In this document: piece after piece, positions 1 through 7,115 of the stretch
How positions within the stretch are numbered: the stretch's first letter is position 1
How the letters are laid out: every line of letters begins with the position of its first letter
From: an uncultured Clostridia bacterium
Lineage (GTDB): Bacteria; Bacillota; Clostridia; Christensenellales; UBA1242
DNA length: 33,940 nt
Assembly (NCBI GenBank): GCA_944384535.1
Contig: CALWTS010000004.1
Span: 1 to 33,940 of the forward strand
Direction: 5' to 3'
Made by a program: the position numbers and the translations under genes
Notes under the pieces: model-generated
Told to the model about the DNA's origin: nothing
Database searches by the model: none
The model's input: only the letters and a program-made list of their open reading frames with translations

Positions 1-646
1 TTACATTTGCTTTAGATATGTATACATTTTTTATTATTGCTCCTTCTTTTGTATATCCAAATAATCCTAAATCACTATACAATAATGTATTCTTTGCATC
101 TTGTATCTTTGGTATTGTCAGTCCTATAATTTCATATCCTTGTCCATCATAGTTTCCCATAAATGCTTTTGTGTTGCTTCTTCCTATTGGATACCATGCT
201 TTTCCAGATAAGTTTATTACCTTTGTCTGTTTTGCATATATACTTAGACTTCCTATCGTAGCTTGCTTTGCTAACCACCCTAACTCTTGAGCGCTGCTTA
301 TTAAATATGGACTTTCTTTTGTTCCAGTTCCTGTTGGTTTTGTTACATTATTTGCCCATGTATCTAACCATACTGCGTATAATGTTGCAGTCCCTGATGT
401 GGCTAAATTTTTAACGCTTGCTTTATCTTTATATCCTACCTCTTCTGGACCAAATATTGTTAATTTATTAATATTATCAAACTTTAAATCCCTTGTTATA
501 TTAATTTCTATTTTAATAAATCCTGTTCCCGTTGGTATGTTGTGGGTTGTTGAATAAGATGAACATCTTTTTATAAACTCACCATTTGCTTTGTATGCAT
601 ATATTCCACATATCGAATAATATGCTACTTTTGTAAAATGTGTAAC
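1..646 (-). pseudogene. 3' part of a surface protein with InlB/GLUG-type repeats, lacking its 5' end
   Basis: One minus-strand frame is open from 646 to the window edge, with a stop (TAA) at 647-649 directly upstream. I find no ATG, GTG or TTG start before a Met in the middle of the repeat region. The translation contains TLYAVW, the usual end of an InlB/Listeria-Bacteroides repeat. It is followed by GTGTKESPYLISSAQEL, a typical lead-in to GLUG-type repeats, then FMGNYDGQGYEIIGLTI and GAIIKNVYIS. These match the beta-helical GLUG layout of Gram-positive surface proteins. No signal peptide is present, so the fragment should not be secreted as it stands. It sits 41 bp downstream of the subtilisin gene in the same direction. 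It is either a 5'-truncated pseudogene or a silent donor cassette. The 3' end lies outside the window. Confidence 0.7.
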
Positions 647-687
647 TTATTTTTTCAAATTTGTCAATTTCTTTTATTTTACATGCT

Positions 688-1830
688 TTAAATTAAATCA
701 ACTAGAAAAGGATATCCATTACCTTCTAAATTTTTATTAAAAACTATAGGTTTGCAGCTTTGCAATAAAATACTTTTAACTTGATTTGGGTTTAAATCCT
801 CCTTTTTTTCTAATAGCAAACAACAACACCCTGCAATCATTGGTGTCGCAACAGATGTTCCACTTAAAGTTATGTAATTTTTTTTAATACCACAAGAAAT
901 AATATCAACAGAAGGAGCAACTAAATCTGGTTTATATCTTTGAAAAGCTGGCCCTCGTGATGAAAAATCTGCTATTTCAAAAAAATGCTCATCGTAATTT
1001 TCATTGCTAATTCTATTATCATTAAATCCTCCAACTGTTATTATTTTACCTGAAACTCCAGGACTTTTGATTGTCTGAAATTCTGGTCCACTATTTCCAG
1101 CTGCTGCAACTACAACAACTCCTTCTTTCCATAAAGCTTCAGCACCTGCCATAATTGGATCATTATACCCTAATGGTTCACTTCCAAAACTCATACAAAC
1201 AACTCTAATATTATATAACTTATGGTTATCATATATCCACTCCATCGCATTTAATATTTTATCTGCTGATGCCTCACCTTGAGAATTTAAAGCTTTTAAA
1301 CTTATAATATGAGATTTTGGAGCAATTCCGCTATATCGTCCCATAGAAAGTGCGCCATTACCACTGCATACTCCCGCAACAAAAGTTCCATGTCCATTAT
1401 CATCATAGCAATCATCTTTTTCATTTATAAAATCTTTGAAATAAATAATTCTTTTCTCTCCAATTACAAAATCTCCATGCTCGTAAATTCCAGTATCGAT
1501 AAAAGCAATTGTTATTCCTTTTCCAGTAAACTTATTACCCTCTATACCTAATATTTTTTTCGAAATATCCATAAGCATTGATGCCTTACTAACCGAAGAA
1601 ATAAATTTTACCTGTGTCATGTTTGACATAAAAGAAATTTGTCTTTTATTTGCTAACACCCTAAAAGATTTTATAAATGCATATTCATTTAAAATTTTTA
1701 TTTTATTATGTATTAAAATATTTTTCAATCTTTGGTAATCATATGCTTTTATTATACATTCCCATTTTTTATCATCTTCTAAATATGAAACGATATTCAA
1801 AAGCATTTTATCTATTTTATTAACCATCAT
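688..1830 (-). CDS. Intracellular subtilisin-like serine protease (S8 family, AprX-like)
   Basis: A 380-residue serine endopeptidase of family S8. The triad is visible: Asp112 in AFIDTG, His147 in NGHGTFVAG and Ser326 in SGTSVATP. The oxyanion Asn246 lies in AAAGNSGP. There is no signal peptide, membrane segment or clear inhibitory propeptide; the roughly 95 N-terminal residues are charged and not recognised. A cytoplasmic role like that of Bacillus AprX is therefore inferred. The start codon overlaps the stop of the preceding 88-residue ORF as ATGA and has no separate Shine-Dalgarno sequence, which suggests translational coupling. The length is somewhat below AprX. The substrate is unknown, and the downstream surface-protein fragment offers no firm clue. 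Confidence 0.92.
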   Translation of the reverse strand: MMVNKIDKMLLNIVSYLEDDKKWECIIKAYDYQRLKNILIHNKIKILNEYAFIKSFRVLANKRQISFMSNMTQVKFISSVSKASMLMDISKKILGIEGNKFTGKGITIAFIDTGIYEHGDFVIGEKRIIYFKDFINEKDDCYDDNGHGTFVAGVCSGNGALSMGRYSGIAPKSHIISLKALNSQGEASADKILNAMEWIYDNHKLYNIRVVCMSFGSEPLGYNDPIMAGAEALWKEGVVVVAAAGNSGPEFQTIKSPGVSGKIITVGGFNDNRISNENYDEHFFEIADFSSRGPAFQRYKPDLVAPSVDIISCGIKKNYITLSGTSVATPMIAGCCCLLLEKKEDLNPNQVKSILLQSCKPIVFNKNLEGNGYPFLVDLI

Positions 1831-2093
1831 TTTAAATTATCTAAAATCCTTTTAATATTTTGATATTGTTCAGCAGTTAACGATGATCTTAAATTTTCTA
1901 CCATACTTGAAAGTTGGTTATAATTAAATGTTCCATTAACTTTTTGTCTTGAAACTTCTTTAAAAAGTTCCTGTTGTAAATCTTTTTGAGACATATCTTT
2001 ATATTTATCAAATGTTTTAGTTATTTCATCTTCGTTAATACTATTTTTACTTTCTCGCATTGTATTATTTCTAAAATCTGATAATTTTGTCAT
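1827..2093 (-). CDS. Small charged hypothetical protein, coupled to the subtilisin
   Basis: An 88-residue hydrophilic, probably helical protein with no recognised domain, signal peptide or cysteine. An AGGAGA ribosome binding site lies 7 nt before the ATG. Its stop overlaps the subtilisin start by 4 bp, so the two form a coupled pair. Small proteins next to intracellular subtilisins can act as inhibitors, chaperones or substrates; that role here is only inference. The gene is divergent from the Asn-rich ORF at 2197. Confidence 0.75.
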   Translation of the reverse strand: MTKLSDFRNNTMRESKNSINEDEITKTFDKYKDMSQKDLQQELFKEVSRQKVNGTFNYNQLSSMVENLRSSLTAEQYQNIKRILDNLK

Positions 2094-2161
2094 AATTTTC
2101 TCCTAAAACAATATATGAATAAATTAATAAAATATTTCAAAAAAAAATAAATTTATAAATG

Positions 2162-2191
2162 TTCACATTTTATCAAACAAAAGAATATAGA
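2162..2191 (+). promoter_or_regulatory. Candidate promoter giving a leaderless transcript for the 2197 gene
   Basis: TTCACA (2162-2167), an 18-bp spacer and TATAGA (2186-2191) resemble -35 and -10 elements. Only 5 nt separate the -10-like hexamer from the ATG at 2197, and no Shine-Dalgarno sequence precedes that ATG. Confidence 0.4.
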
Positions 2192-2196
2192 ATTAT

Positions 2197-2547
2197 ATGG
2201 ATAATAATATATTTGATATTCTTTCAAAAATGTTTATGAATAATAATGTATTCAATCAACAAAACAATATAGGGCAAAGCTATAACAATCCAGCTTACTA
2301 TAATTACCCTAAAGAAGCATATGAACAATACCAAGATGATCAAAAAAATGATACAAATTCATCTAATAATTTTAACAATTTTTATAATAATCAAAACAAT
2401 CCTCTTATTCCAATGTTAATGTCATTAATAAATAAAAATGGAAGCCTATCTTCTCTTTCAGAAATATTTTCAATGACAAAAACAAATAAAGATGAAGAAG
2501 ATAAAAAAAATGAAAATTATACCATTAAAGATGAAATTTTGTTATAA
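2197..2547 (+). CDS. Asn/Gln-rich low-complexity small protein, unknown function
   Basis: A 116-residue protein very rich in Asn, with Gln, Tyr, Asp and Lys. It has a short amphipathic N-terminus (MDNNIFDILSKMF), a disordered middle, a second hydrophobic patch (NPLIPMLMSLINK) and an acidic/lysine-rich tail. No signal peptide or known domain is recognised. There is no visible ribosome binding site. A bidirectional hairpin follows the stop. The defined ends, the divergent arrangement and the terminator support a real gene; the function is unknown. Confidence 0.65.
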   Translation: MDNNIFDILSKMFMNNNVFNQQNNIGQSYNNPAYYNYPKEAYEQYQDDQKNDTNSSNNFNNFYNNQNNPLIPMLMSLINKNGSLSSLSEIFSMTKTNKDEEDKKNENYTIKDEILL

Positions 2548-2573
2548 AAATAAAAATAAAATATTATTATAAA

Positions 2574-2599
2574 AAAAGATGTTAATTAAAACATCTTTT
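2574..2599. terminator. Bidirectional terminator between convergent genes
   Basis: A perfect 10-bp stem (AAAAGATGTT / AACATCTTTT) with a 6-nt loop, flanked by A and T runs, so it can serve both strands. Its right end overlaps the stop codon of the minus-strand ATPase gene at 2598. Confidence 0.8.
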
Positions 2600-3245
2600 A
2601 TAATTTTTCAACAATTGAACCATTTTTAAAATAAATTTTCTTTTTACATAAAATATTTGCAATCGATTCTTTAGTTGTCGCAACTATTAATGTAGTTTTT
2701 TTCTTTTGTAAAACTTTAATTAATGATGTAGCAACTTCAAATGTTGCTTCGTTCATTTTATCAAAAATATTATCAACCATAATTAAATCCAAATCTCTAA
2801 AAGTCAACCTTATTAAAGATAAGATATACTTTTCTTCTAATGTTAAATCTTTTATTTTTGTATCTTTGATTTTTTCTAAAGAATATTCGATAATTGCATG
2901 ATTTATTTTACTCTCTATTTCGTTTTCACTAAAGCCCCAAATTTTCAATATATATTTAAAGTTTTCATATACAGACTTTTTTTCAAAAAAAACTGGTTTT
3001 GCAGGAACATAGCCGGCACTTATATCTTCTTTAAAATTAACCTTATCAATAGGTATATCTTTTATAAAAATTTCTCCCTTAGTTCTTTTTTCAAGTTTTG
3101 CAAAAATTCTTAATAAACTAGTTTTTCCGCTTTCATCTTCACCAACAAAAGCAACACTATCACCATCAGCAATATCCATGTTGATATTATAAAGTGCATA
3201 GAACTCACGCGTATATCTCAAATAAAGATTTTGAACCTTAATCAT
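2598..3245 (-). CDS. Degenerate ABC-type ATPase, catalytic motifs largely lost
   Basis: A 215-residue protein with the fold pattern of an ABC nucleotide-binding domain. It keeps an intact Walker A (G35-S43, GEDESGKTS) and a Walker-B-like strand (LDLIMVD, 152-158). The catalytic Glu after Walker B is Asn159 (VDNIFD), the signature LSGGQ is replaced by LTLEEKY, and the Q-loop Gln appears to be Ala82. The switch His is missing from the TTLIVATTKES stretch. It may bind ATP, but hydrolysis by the usual mechanism is unlikely, so a regulatory or structural role is inferred. No permease gene is adjacent. AAAGGAG lies 8 nt before the ATG. The gene is intact, so this looks like a maintained divergent protein rather than decay. 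Confidence 0.82.
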   Translation of the reverse strand: MIKVQNLYLRYTREFYALYNINMDIADGDSVAFVGEDESGKTSLLRIFAKLEKRTKGEIFIKDIPIDKVNFKEDISAGYVPAKPVFFEKKSVYENFKYILKIWGFSENEIESKINHAIIEYSLEKIKDTKIKDLTLEEKYILSLIRLTFRDLDLIMVDNIFDKMNEATFEVATSLIKVLQKKKTTLIVATTKESIANILCKKKIYFKNGSIVEKL

Positions 3246-3280
3246 AAATTACTCCTTTGTTTATTTTACTATAAAGAGTA

Positions 3281-3311
3281 AAAAAATAAAAGCATTTTTT
3301 GCTTTTATTTT
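3281..3311 (-). terminator. Terminator of the lipoprotein gene
   Basis: A 12-bp perfect stem (AAAATAAAAGCA / TGCTTTTATTTT) with a 5-nt loop. On the minus strand it is followed by a T run, and it overlaps the lipoprotein stop codon. Confidence 0.75.
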
Positions 3312-3808
3312 ATTTTTAAAACAAATTGATTAGATATTGGCTCACTTCCAACTAAAATTTGACCATTTTCTTCATAATTTTTCTCGATATCACCAACAAC
3401 CACCCTTAAAGTTACTTCAATACTCCCATCATAATTCCAAATATATGTTTTATCTATGGCATTTTCAAAATACTCAAAATATTCATTTTGATTATCTCCT
3501 GCCTTTGCAAAAATTGTTGTTAAAGAATACCATTCATCAATTTCTTCAATTTTATAATTTATTTTTTCTTCGTTTTCTTTACCTATAAAAATATTACCTA
3601 TTTTGTTAAATTTAACCTGTATATCAACACCCTTTTTATTCAAACGGCTATCATCTAAAAAAGTAATTTTTGTTATATAGTTTTTACTGCCAACACTAGT
3701 TGCTTCACTAATAATAGCACATTTTAAAATTGTTGAACTTTCACATCCAAAGACAAAAAATGTACTAAATATTATTAAAAATGTGACAAAAATTTTTACT
3801 TTTTTCAT
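3305..3808 (-). CDS. Small lipoprotein of unknown function
   Basis: A 167-residue protein with a lipoprotein signal: two Lys near the N-terminus, a hydrophobic stretch, and a lipobox FVFGC with the lipidated Cys at position 22. The mature part is about 145 residues and looks beta-rich; no domain is recognised. It should be anchored on the outer face of the membrane. The ribosome binding site AGAGGTG lies inside the 3' arm of the hairpin that ends the yraN transcript, so translation from read-through RNA may be reduced. Confidence 0.82.
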   Translation of the reverse strand: MKKVKIFVTFLIIFSTFFVFGCESSTILKCAIISEATSVGSKNYITKITFLDDSRLNKKGVDIQVKFNKIGNIFIGKENEEKINYKIEEIDEWYSLTTIFAKAGDNQNEYFEYFENAIDKTYIWNYDGSIEVTLRVVVGDIEKNYEENGQILVGSEPISNQFVLKIK

Positions 3809-3810
3809 AA

Positions 3811-3852
3811 AAAAACACCTCTTTATAATTTTTTACAAAAAGAAGTGTTTTT
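3811..3852 (-). terminator. Terminator after yraN that also covers the lipoprotein ribosome binding site
   Basis: A 14-bp stem (AAAAACACTTCTTT / AAAGAGGTGTTTTT on the minus strand, one G-U pair) followed by a T run that ends just before the ATG at 3808. The AGAGGTG Shine-Dalgarno of the lipoprotein gene forms part of the stem. Confidence 0.7.
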
Positions 3853-3857
3853 AAACA

Positions 3858-4202
3858 TCAAAAACAATCACGAATATGATTTAATTCATTTCCAACAATT
3901 TCAATGACATCAAATTGGCAAAGAACATCATAAAGTTTATTTTGCAATAAAAACAATTCAGCTACTTTTCTAATTTTATTTTGTTTTCTCTTCTCAACCG
4001 ATTCTGAAGGATACCCATAGGTTAAAGTTTCTCTATTTTTTACCTCTATAAAAACAAACTTTTCTCTATCTTTTGCAATAATATCAATCTCTCCAATTTT
4101 GTTTTTATAATTAGTCTCAATAATTTTATACCTTATCTTTTTTAAATATTTCTGAGCTTTTAGCTCCCCTATCTCTCCAATTATTTTGTTAAATTTTTTC
4201 AT
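3858..4202 (-). CDS. yraN: YraN / UPF0102 family nuclease-fold protein
   Basis: A 114-residue protein matching the YraN family over its full length. It shows an early GE.GE..A..YL pattern, GEIDIIA near residues 37-43 and FIEVKNR near 51-57, the Asp/Glu/Lys set of the PD-(D/E)XK nuclease-like fold. The cellular role of the family is not well established; a link to DNA metabolism is usually proposed. The start overlaps the rbgA stop by one base (TAATG), so the two genes are coupled. In many Bacillota rnhB lies between rbgA and yraN; here it is absent. Confidence 0.9.
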   Translation of the reverse strand: MKKFNKIIGEIGELKAQKYLKKIRYKIIETNYKNKIGEIDIIAKDREKFVFIEVKNRETLTYGYPSESVEKRKQNKIRKVAELFLLQNKLYDVLCQFDVIEIVGNELNHIRDCF

Positions 4203-5050
4203 TAGTCTAATGTAATCCTTCCTATCCTTCCCTTTCTAAAATCATCTAAAATTGCACTTGCAGTTCTTTCGTAATCGTATTCTTCTTTTGAAATTAAATA
4301 ACCTCTTTTTTTGGCAATATCATCAATTGTTAAGCAATTTTCATAACGTTTATTAAACAAATCTGGATATCTTATTTGAAGTAATTTAACAAATTCTCCA
4401 ACAACTTCTATAGTATCAACAATTATTTCATCTTTAATACTTCCAATATAAAATAAGTTTTTTGCTTTGTCTTGATCTTCTAATTTGGGATATAACGTTC
4501 CGGGAGTATCACATAACTCTATGTTATCACCTATGTTTAACCATTGTGCTTGTTTTGTAACTCCCGGTCTATTTCCTGTTATAGCTTTCGCCTTTCCACA
4601 AAGGTTGTTTACAAGAGTACTTTTTCCAGAGTTAGGTATACCAACAACAATTGCTCGAATTACTGCTTTTACACCTTTATTTTTCATTTTTTCAATTTTT
4701 TCTTTTGCAAGATTAGTTATCTTTTGTTTTATAATCTTCGCAGAACTCGACATTGTACTATTCAAGAATAAATAGTCAGTTTTATCATTTTTGTAAGGTC
4801 TTGCAAGAAATTTTACTCTTTCTTCATCTGCTAAATCAATTTTATTAAAAATATATAATACCGGTTTGTTTTGTGAAAGTTTATTTAAACTAGGATTGAT
4901 TGAAGATATAGGAGCACGAGAATCTAAAACATAAATAACAACATCAACGCTTAATAATTGTTTTTGTATATCTTTTAATGCTTTATTCATATGACCTGGA
5001 AACCAATTTATAATATTTTTCCCCGGCGAATTTTTTAGATTTTCAACCAT
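4202..5050 (-). CDS. rbgA: Ribosome biogenesis GTPase RbgA (YlqF), circularly permuted
   Basis: A 282-residue GTPase needed in Bacillus for late assembly of the 50S subunit. The motif order is permuted: G4 NKID at about 69-72 precedes G1 GIPNSGKST at about 137-145, the G2 Thr in PGVT near 165 and G3 DTPG at 181-184. The N-terminal NWFPGHM is characteristic. A GTG nine bases upstream is in frame but lies almost against the AAGGA site, so the ATG at 5050 is preferred. The gene sits 15 bp after a 72-residue ORF and one base from yraN within the trmD-rbgA block. Confidence 0.95.
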   Translation of the reverse strand: MVENLKNSPGKNIINWFPGHMNKALKDIQKQLLSVDVVIYVLDSRAPISSINPSLNKLSQNKPVLYIFNKIDLADEERVKFLARPYKNDKTDYLFLNSTMSSSAKIIKQKITNLAKEKIEKMKNKGVKAVIRAIVVGIPNSGKSTLVNNLCGKAKAITGNRPGVTKQAQWLNIGDNIELCDTPGTLYPKLEDQDKAKNLFYIGSIKDEIIVDTIEVVGEFVKLLQIRYPDLFNKRYENCLTIDDIAKKRGYLISKEEYDYERTASAILDDFRKGRIGRITLD

Positions 5051-5065
5051 TTTTACCACTTCCTT

Positions 5066-5284
5066 TTATTTTTTATCTTCTTCTATCCAAAATATATCAT
5101 TCTTTGAATAAAATTTAAACTTATACAACTTATCATTATAATTAACTTCTATATCATTTCTTCCATTTTTATTCCATATTGAAAAATTATAATTTTCTCC
5201 AAATAATTTGTCTAGTTCTTTTTTTATCTTTATTGCAGTATCAAAAAACAAATCTTTTTCCGGTATCTTATCAATATTTTTCAA
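5066..5284 (-). CDS. 72-residue hypothetical protein in the trmD-rbgA gap
   Basis: A small charged, Lys- and aromatic-rich protein with no recognised domain. The start given is a TTG; the frame stays open upstream without an ATG, and the ribosome binding site is weak, so the true start is uncertain. It occupies the position where rplS (ribosomal protein bL19) usually lies, but it is shorter and shows none of the bL19 signatures I know. Its 15-bp spacing from rbgA suggests co-transcription. Confidence 0.5.
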   Translation of the reverse strand: MKNIDKIPEKDLFFDTAIKIKKELDKLFGENYNFSIWNKNGRNDIEVNYNDKLYKFKFYSKNDIFWIEEDKK

Positions 5285-5380
5285 CTTAACATGATTCGTT
5301 ATAGTTTTTAAAACTGTTATTAAAAAGTATTTTGAAAATTCATATTTAATTTTTTATTTTTAATAGATATAAAAGCAAAA

Positions 5381-6052
5381 TTATTTTTTACCTATCAATA
5401 AATCTGGACGCACATTCTTTGTTTTTTTTATAGATTGTTCTTTTCTCCATTTTTCTACTTCTTCATGATTACCTGAAAGTAAAACCTCTGGCACTTTGTA
5501 TCCTAAAAAATCAGCTGGTCTTGTATATTGAGGATATTCAAGATAACCACTAGAAAAACTTTCTTCTTTCAAACTATCCGAACTTATGACGCCTTCTATA
5601 TACCTTGAGACAGCATCAACAATAACCATTGCAGGTAACTCTCCTCCCGTTAAGACATAATCTCCAATGGATATTTCTTTTGGATTGAAAATATCTATTA
5701 TTCTTTGATCTATACCCTCGTAATGTCCACAAATAATAACAATATGTTCTTTTTGAGACAAGTCTTTTGCTATTTTATTATTAAAAATTTCTCCAGATGG
5801 AGAGGTTAAAACTATATATGAATTTTCTTTTTGGACGCTTTTAATTGCATCATAAAGAGGTTGAACTGTCATAAGCATTCCAGCACCACCTCCAAAAGGA
5901 TAGTCATCACATTTTCTATGCTTGTTCTTTGAAAATTGACGAATATCAATAATATTTATTTCAATTTTATTTTGTTCTTGTGCTCTTTTTAAAATACTTG
6001 AGTTAATATATGAAAAAGTTTCTGGAAATAACGTTAAAATATCTATTCTCAT
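5381..6052 (-). CDS. trmD: tRNA (guanine37-N1)-methyltransferase TrmD
   Basis: A 223-residue SPOUT methyltransferase that makes m1G37 in tRNAs with G36, using S-adenosylmethionine, to prevent frameshifting. Family hallmarks include the N-terminal MRIDILTLFPE, DDYPFGGGAGM, the knot motifs GHYEGIDQR and SIGDYVLTGGELPA, and YPQYTRP. The active form is a homodimer. Length is normal. The start overlaps the rimM stop by 4 bp (ATGA), so translation is coupled. Confidence 0.97.
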   Translation of the reverse strand: MRIDILTLFPETFSYINSSILKRAQEQNKIEINIIDIRQFSKNKHRKCDDYPFGGGAGMLMTVQPLYDAIKSVQKENSYIVLTSPSGEIFNNKIAKDLSQKEHIVIICGHYEGIDQRIIDIFNPKEISIGDYVLTGGELPAMVIVDAVSRYIEGVISSDSLKEESFSSGYLEYPQYTRPADFLGYKVPEVLLSGNHEEVEKWRKEQSIKKTKNVRPDLLIGKK

Positions 6053-6534
6053 ATCATAACCTCTTTAATTTTTTCACTATCGACAACTAAAATATTTCCT
6101 TCTTTTCGAAAAACATCATCAACATATGGAACCTGATATTTTCTTCCATCTTTTTCTATTATAAAAATATCACATGCACCATAGTTCATAATGTCTACAA
6201 TTTGACCAATTAAATTCTTTTTATCATCATATAAAATCATACCAATAAGATCATCAACTAAAAACTCGTTTTCTTCTTTTATTTCTTCTAAAACATCTTT
6301 TTCTACTTTTAAAATATAATTTCTAAGTTTTTCAGCCTCATTTCTAGTAGATATTTCTTTGAATTTTATATAAGCATATCCTTGCCTTAATGAAACATTC
6401 TCTATATTTAATACAATATTTCCAACAACACAACTTTTAATAGAATTAAAAACAGCAAGGACATTGGTCAAAGGTAACGCTTTAACTTCTCCCTTTATTC
6501 CTTGCGGTTTTAAAATCTTTGCGATTTCTAACAT
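6049..6534 (-). CDS. rimM: 16S rRNA processing protein RimM
   Basis: A 161-residue 30S maturation factor that binds uS19 and the 16S 3' domain. It starts with MLEIAKILKPQGIKGEV, the normal family N-terminus, and has the C-terminal PRC-barrel region (FLVDDLIGM ... QVPYVDDVF). A start 21 bases upstream would overlap khpA and add an atypical heptapeptide. The ATG at 6534 has GGAG about 6 nt upstream, so it is chosen. It follows the khpA stop by one base. Confidence 0.94.
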   Translation of the reverse strand: MLEIAKILKPQGIKGEVKALPLTNVLAVFNSIKSCVVGNIVLNIENVSLRQGYAYIKFKEISTRNEAEKLRNYILKVEKDVLEEIKEENEFLVDDLIGMILYDDKKNLIGQIVDIMNYGACDIFIIEKDGRKYQVPYVDDVFRKEGNILVVDSEKIKEVMI

Positions 6535-6535
6535 T

Positions 6536-6766
6536 TTATTCTCCAAACTTAACAAAAACTTTTTTATGTTGTCTAGCAGAAATTGATTTAATTATTGCCC
6601 TAATACTTGATGCAACCTTACCTGCTTTGCCAATAACTCTTCCCATATCATCATCTGCAACAAAAACATGATAAACTATTTCATCATTTTCTTCAGTCTC
6701 AGTTACTTTTACACTATCTTCATCAATAACTAAATTTTTAACAATATACTCAATAAGTTCTTTCAT
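6536..6766 (-). CDS. khpA: KH-domain RNA-binding protein KhpA (YlqC)
   Basis: A 76-residue single KH domain with the GxxG loop in VIGKAGKVA. In other Bacillota KhpA pairs with KhpB/Jag and binds many RNAs, affecting cell elongation and translation. The gene lies between rpsP and rimM as in related genomes; ylqD is not present. A GGGAG ribosome binding site lies 10 nt upstream. Confidence 0.95.
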   Translation of the reverse strand: MKELIEYIVKNLVIDEDSVKVTETEENDEIVYHVFVADDDMGRVIGKAGKVASSIRAIIKSISARQHKKVFVKFGE

Positions 6767-6793
6767 AAAATTAAATTCTCCCTTAATAGAATT

Positions 6794-7042
6794 TTATTTC
6801 TCAATTATGCCACTTTTTACAAGAAGTTGTTTTGCTGTATCAGTTGGAGTAGCACCATTTTTTAACCAAGTTTTTGCTTTTTCTGCATCAATCTTGATTT
6901 CTGCAGGATTAGTAAGTGGATTATAAGTTCCAATAATATCGATAAATTTACCATCTCTTGGAGCTCTTGAATCTGCAACAACTACTCTGTAGAATGGAGC
7001 TTTTTTATCTCCTTTTCTTGTAAGTCTAATTTTAACTGCCAT
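6794..7042 (-). CDS. rpsP: 30S ribosomal protein bS16
   Basis: An 82-residue ribosomal protein with the canonical N-terminus [19 protein letters not shown] and the [11 protein letters not shown] motif. It binds 16S rRNA in the 5'/central domain during 30S assembly. A strong AAAGGAGG lies 7 nt before the ATG. The 73-bp gap to ffh contains several inverted repeats. Confidence 0.98.
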   Translation of the reverse strand: MAVKIRLTRKGDKKAPFYRVVVADSRAPRDGKFIDIIGTYNPLTNPAEIKIDAEKAKTWLKNGATPTDTAKQLLVKSGIIEK

Positions 7043-7065
7043 ATTTTTCCTCCTTTAAAATTTTT

Positions 7066-7114
7066 ACAATGTTTTGCATTGTTATTGTATAGTTACACAA
7101 TGTAACGGTATACC
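7066..7114. repeat. Three short inverted repeats in the ffh-rpsP gap
   Basis: ACAATG-TTTTG-CATTGT (7066-7082), GTTAC-ACAAT-GTAAC (7092-7106) and the 8-bp palindrome GGTATACC (7107-7114) lie one after another between ffh and rpsP. None is followed by a long T run on the minus strand, so a simple terminator is unlikely. A processing or regulatory role in the rpsP leader is possible. Confidence 0.4.
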
Positions 7115-7115
7115 A

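Noticed and set aside
4485..4775. Plus-strand open frames opposite rbgA
   Set aside because: Antisense shadows of a well-supported GTPase gene, with no start signals.
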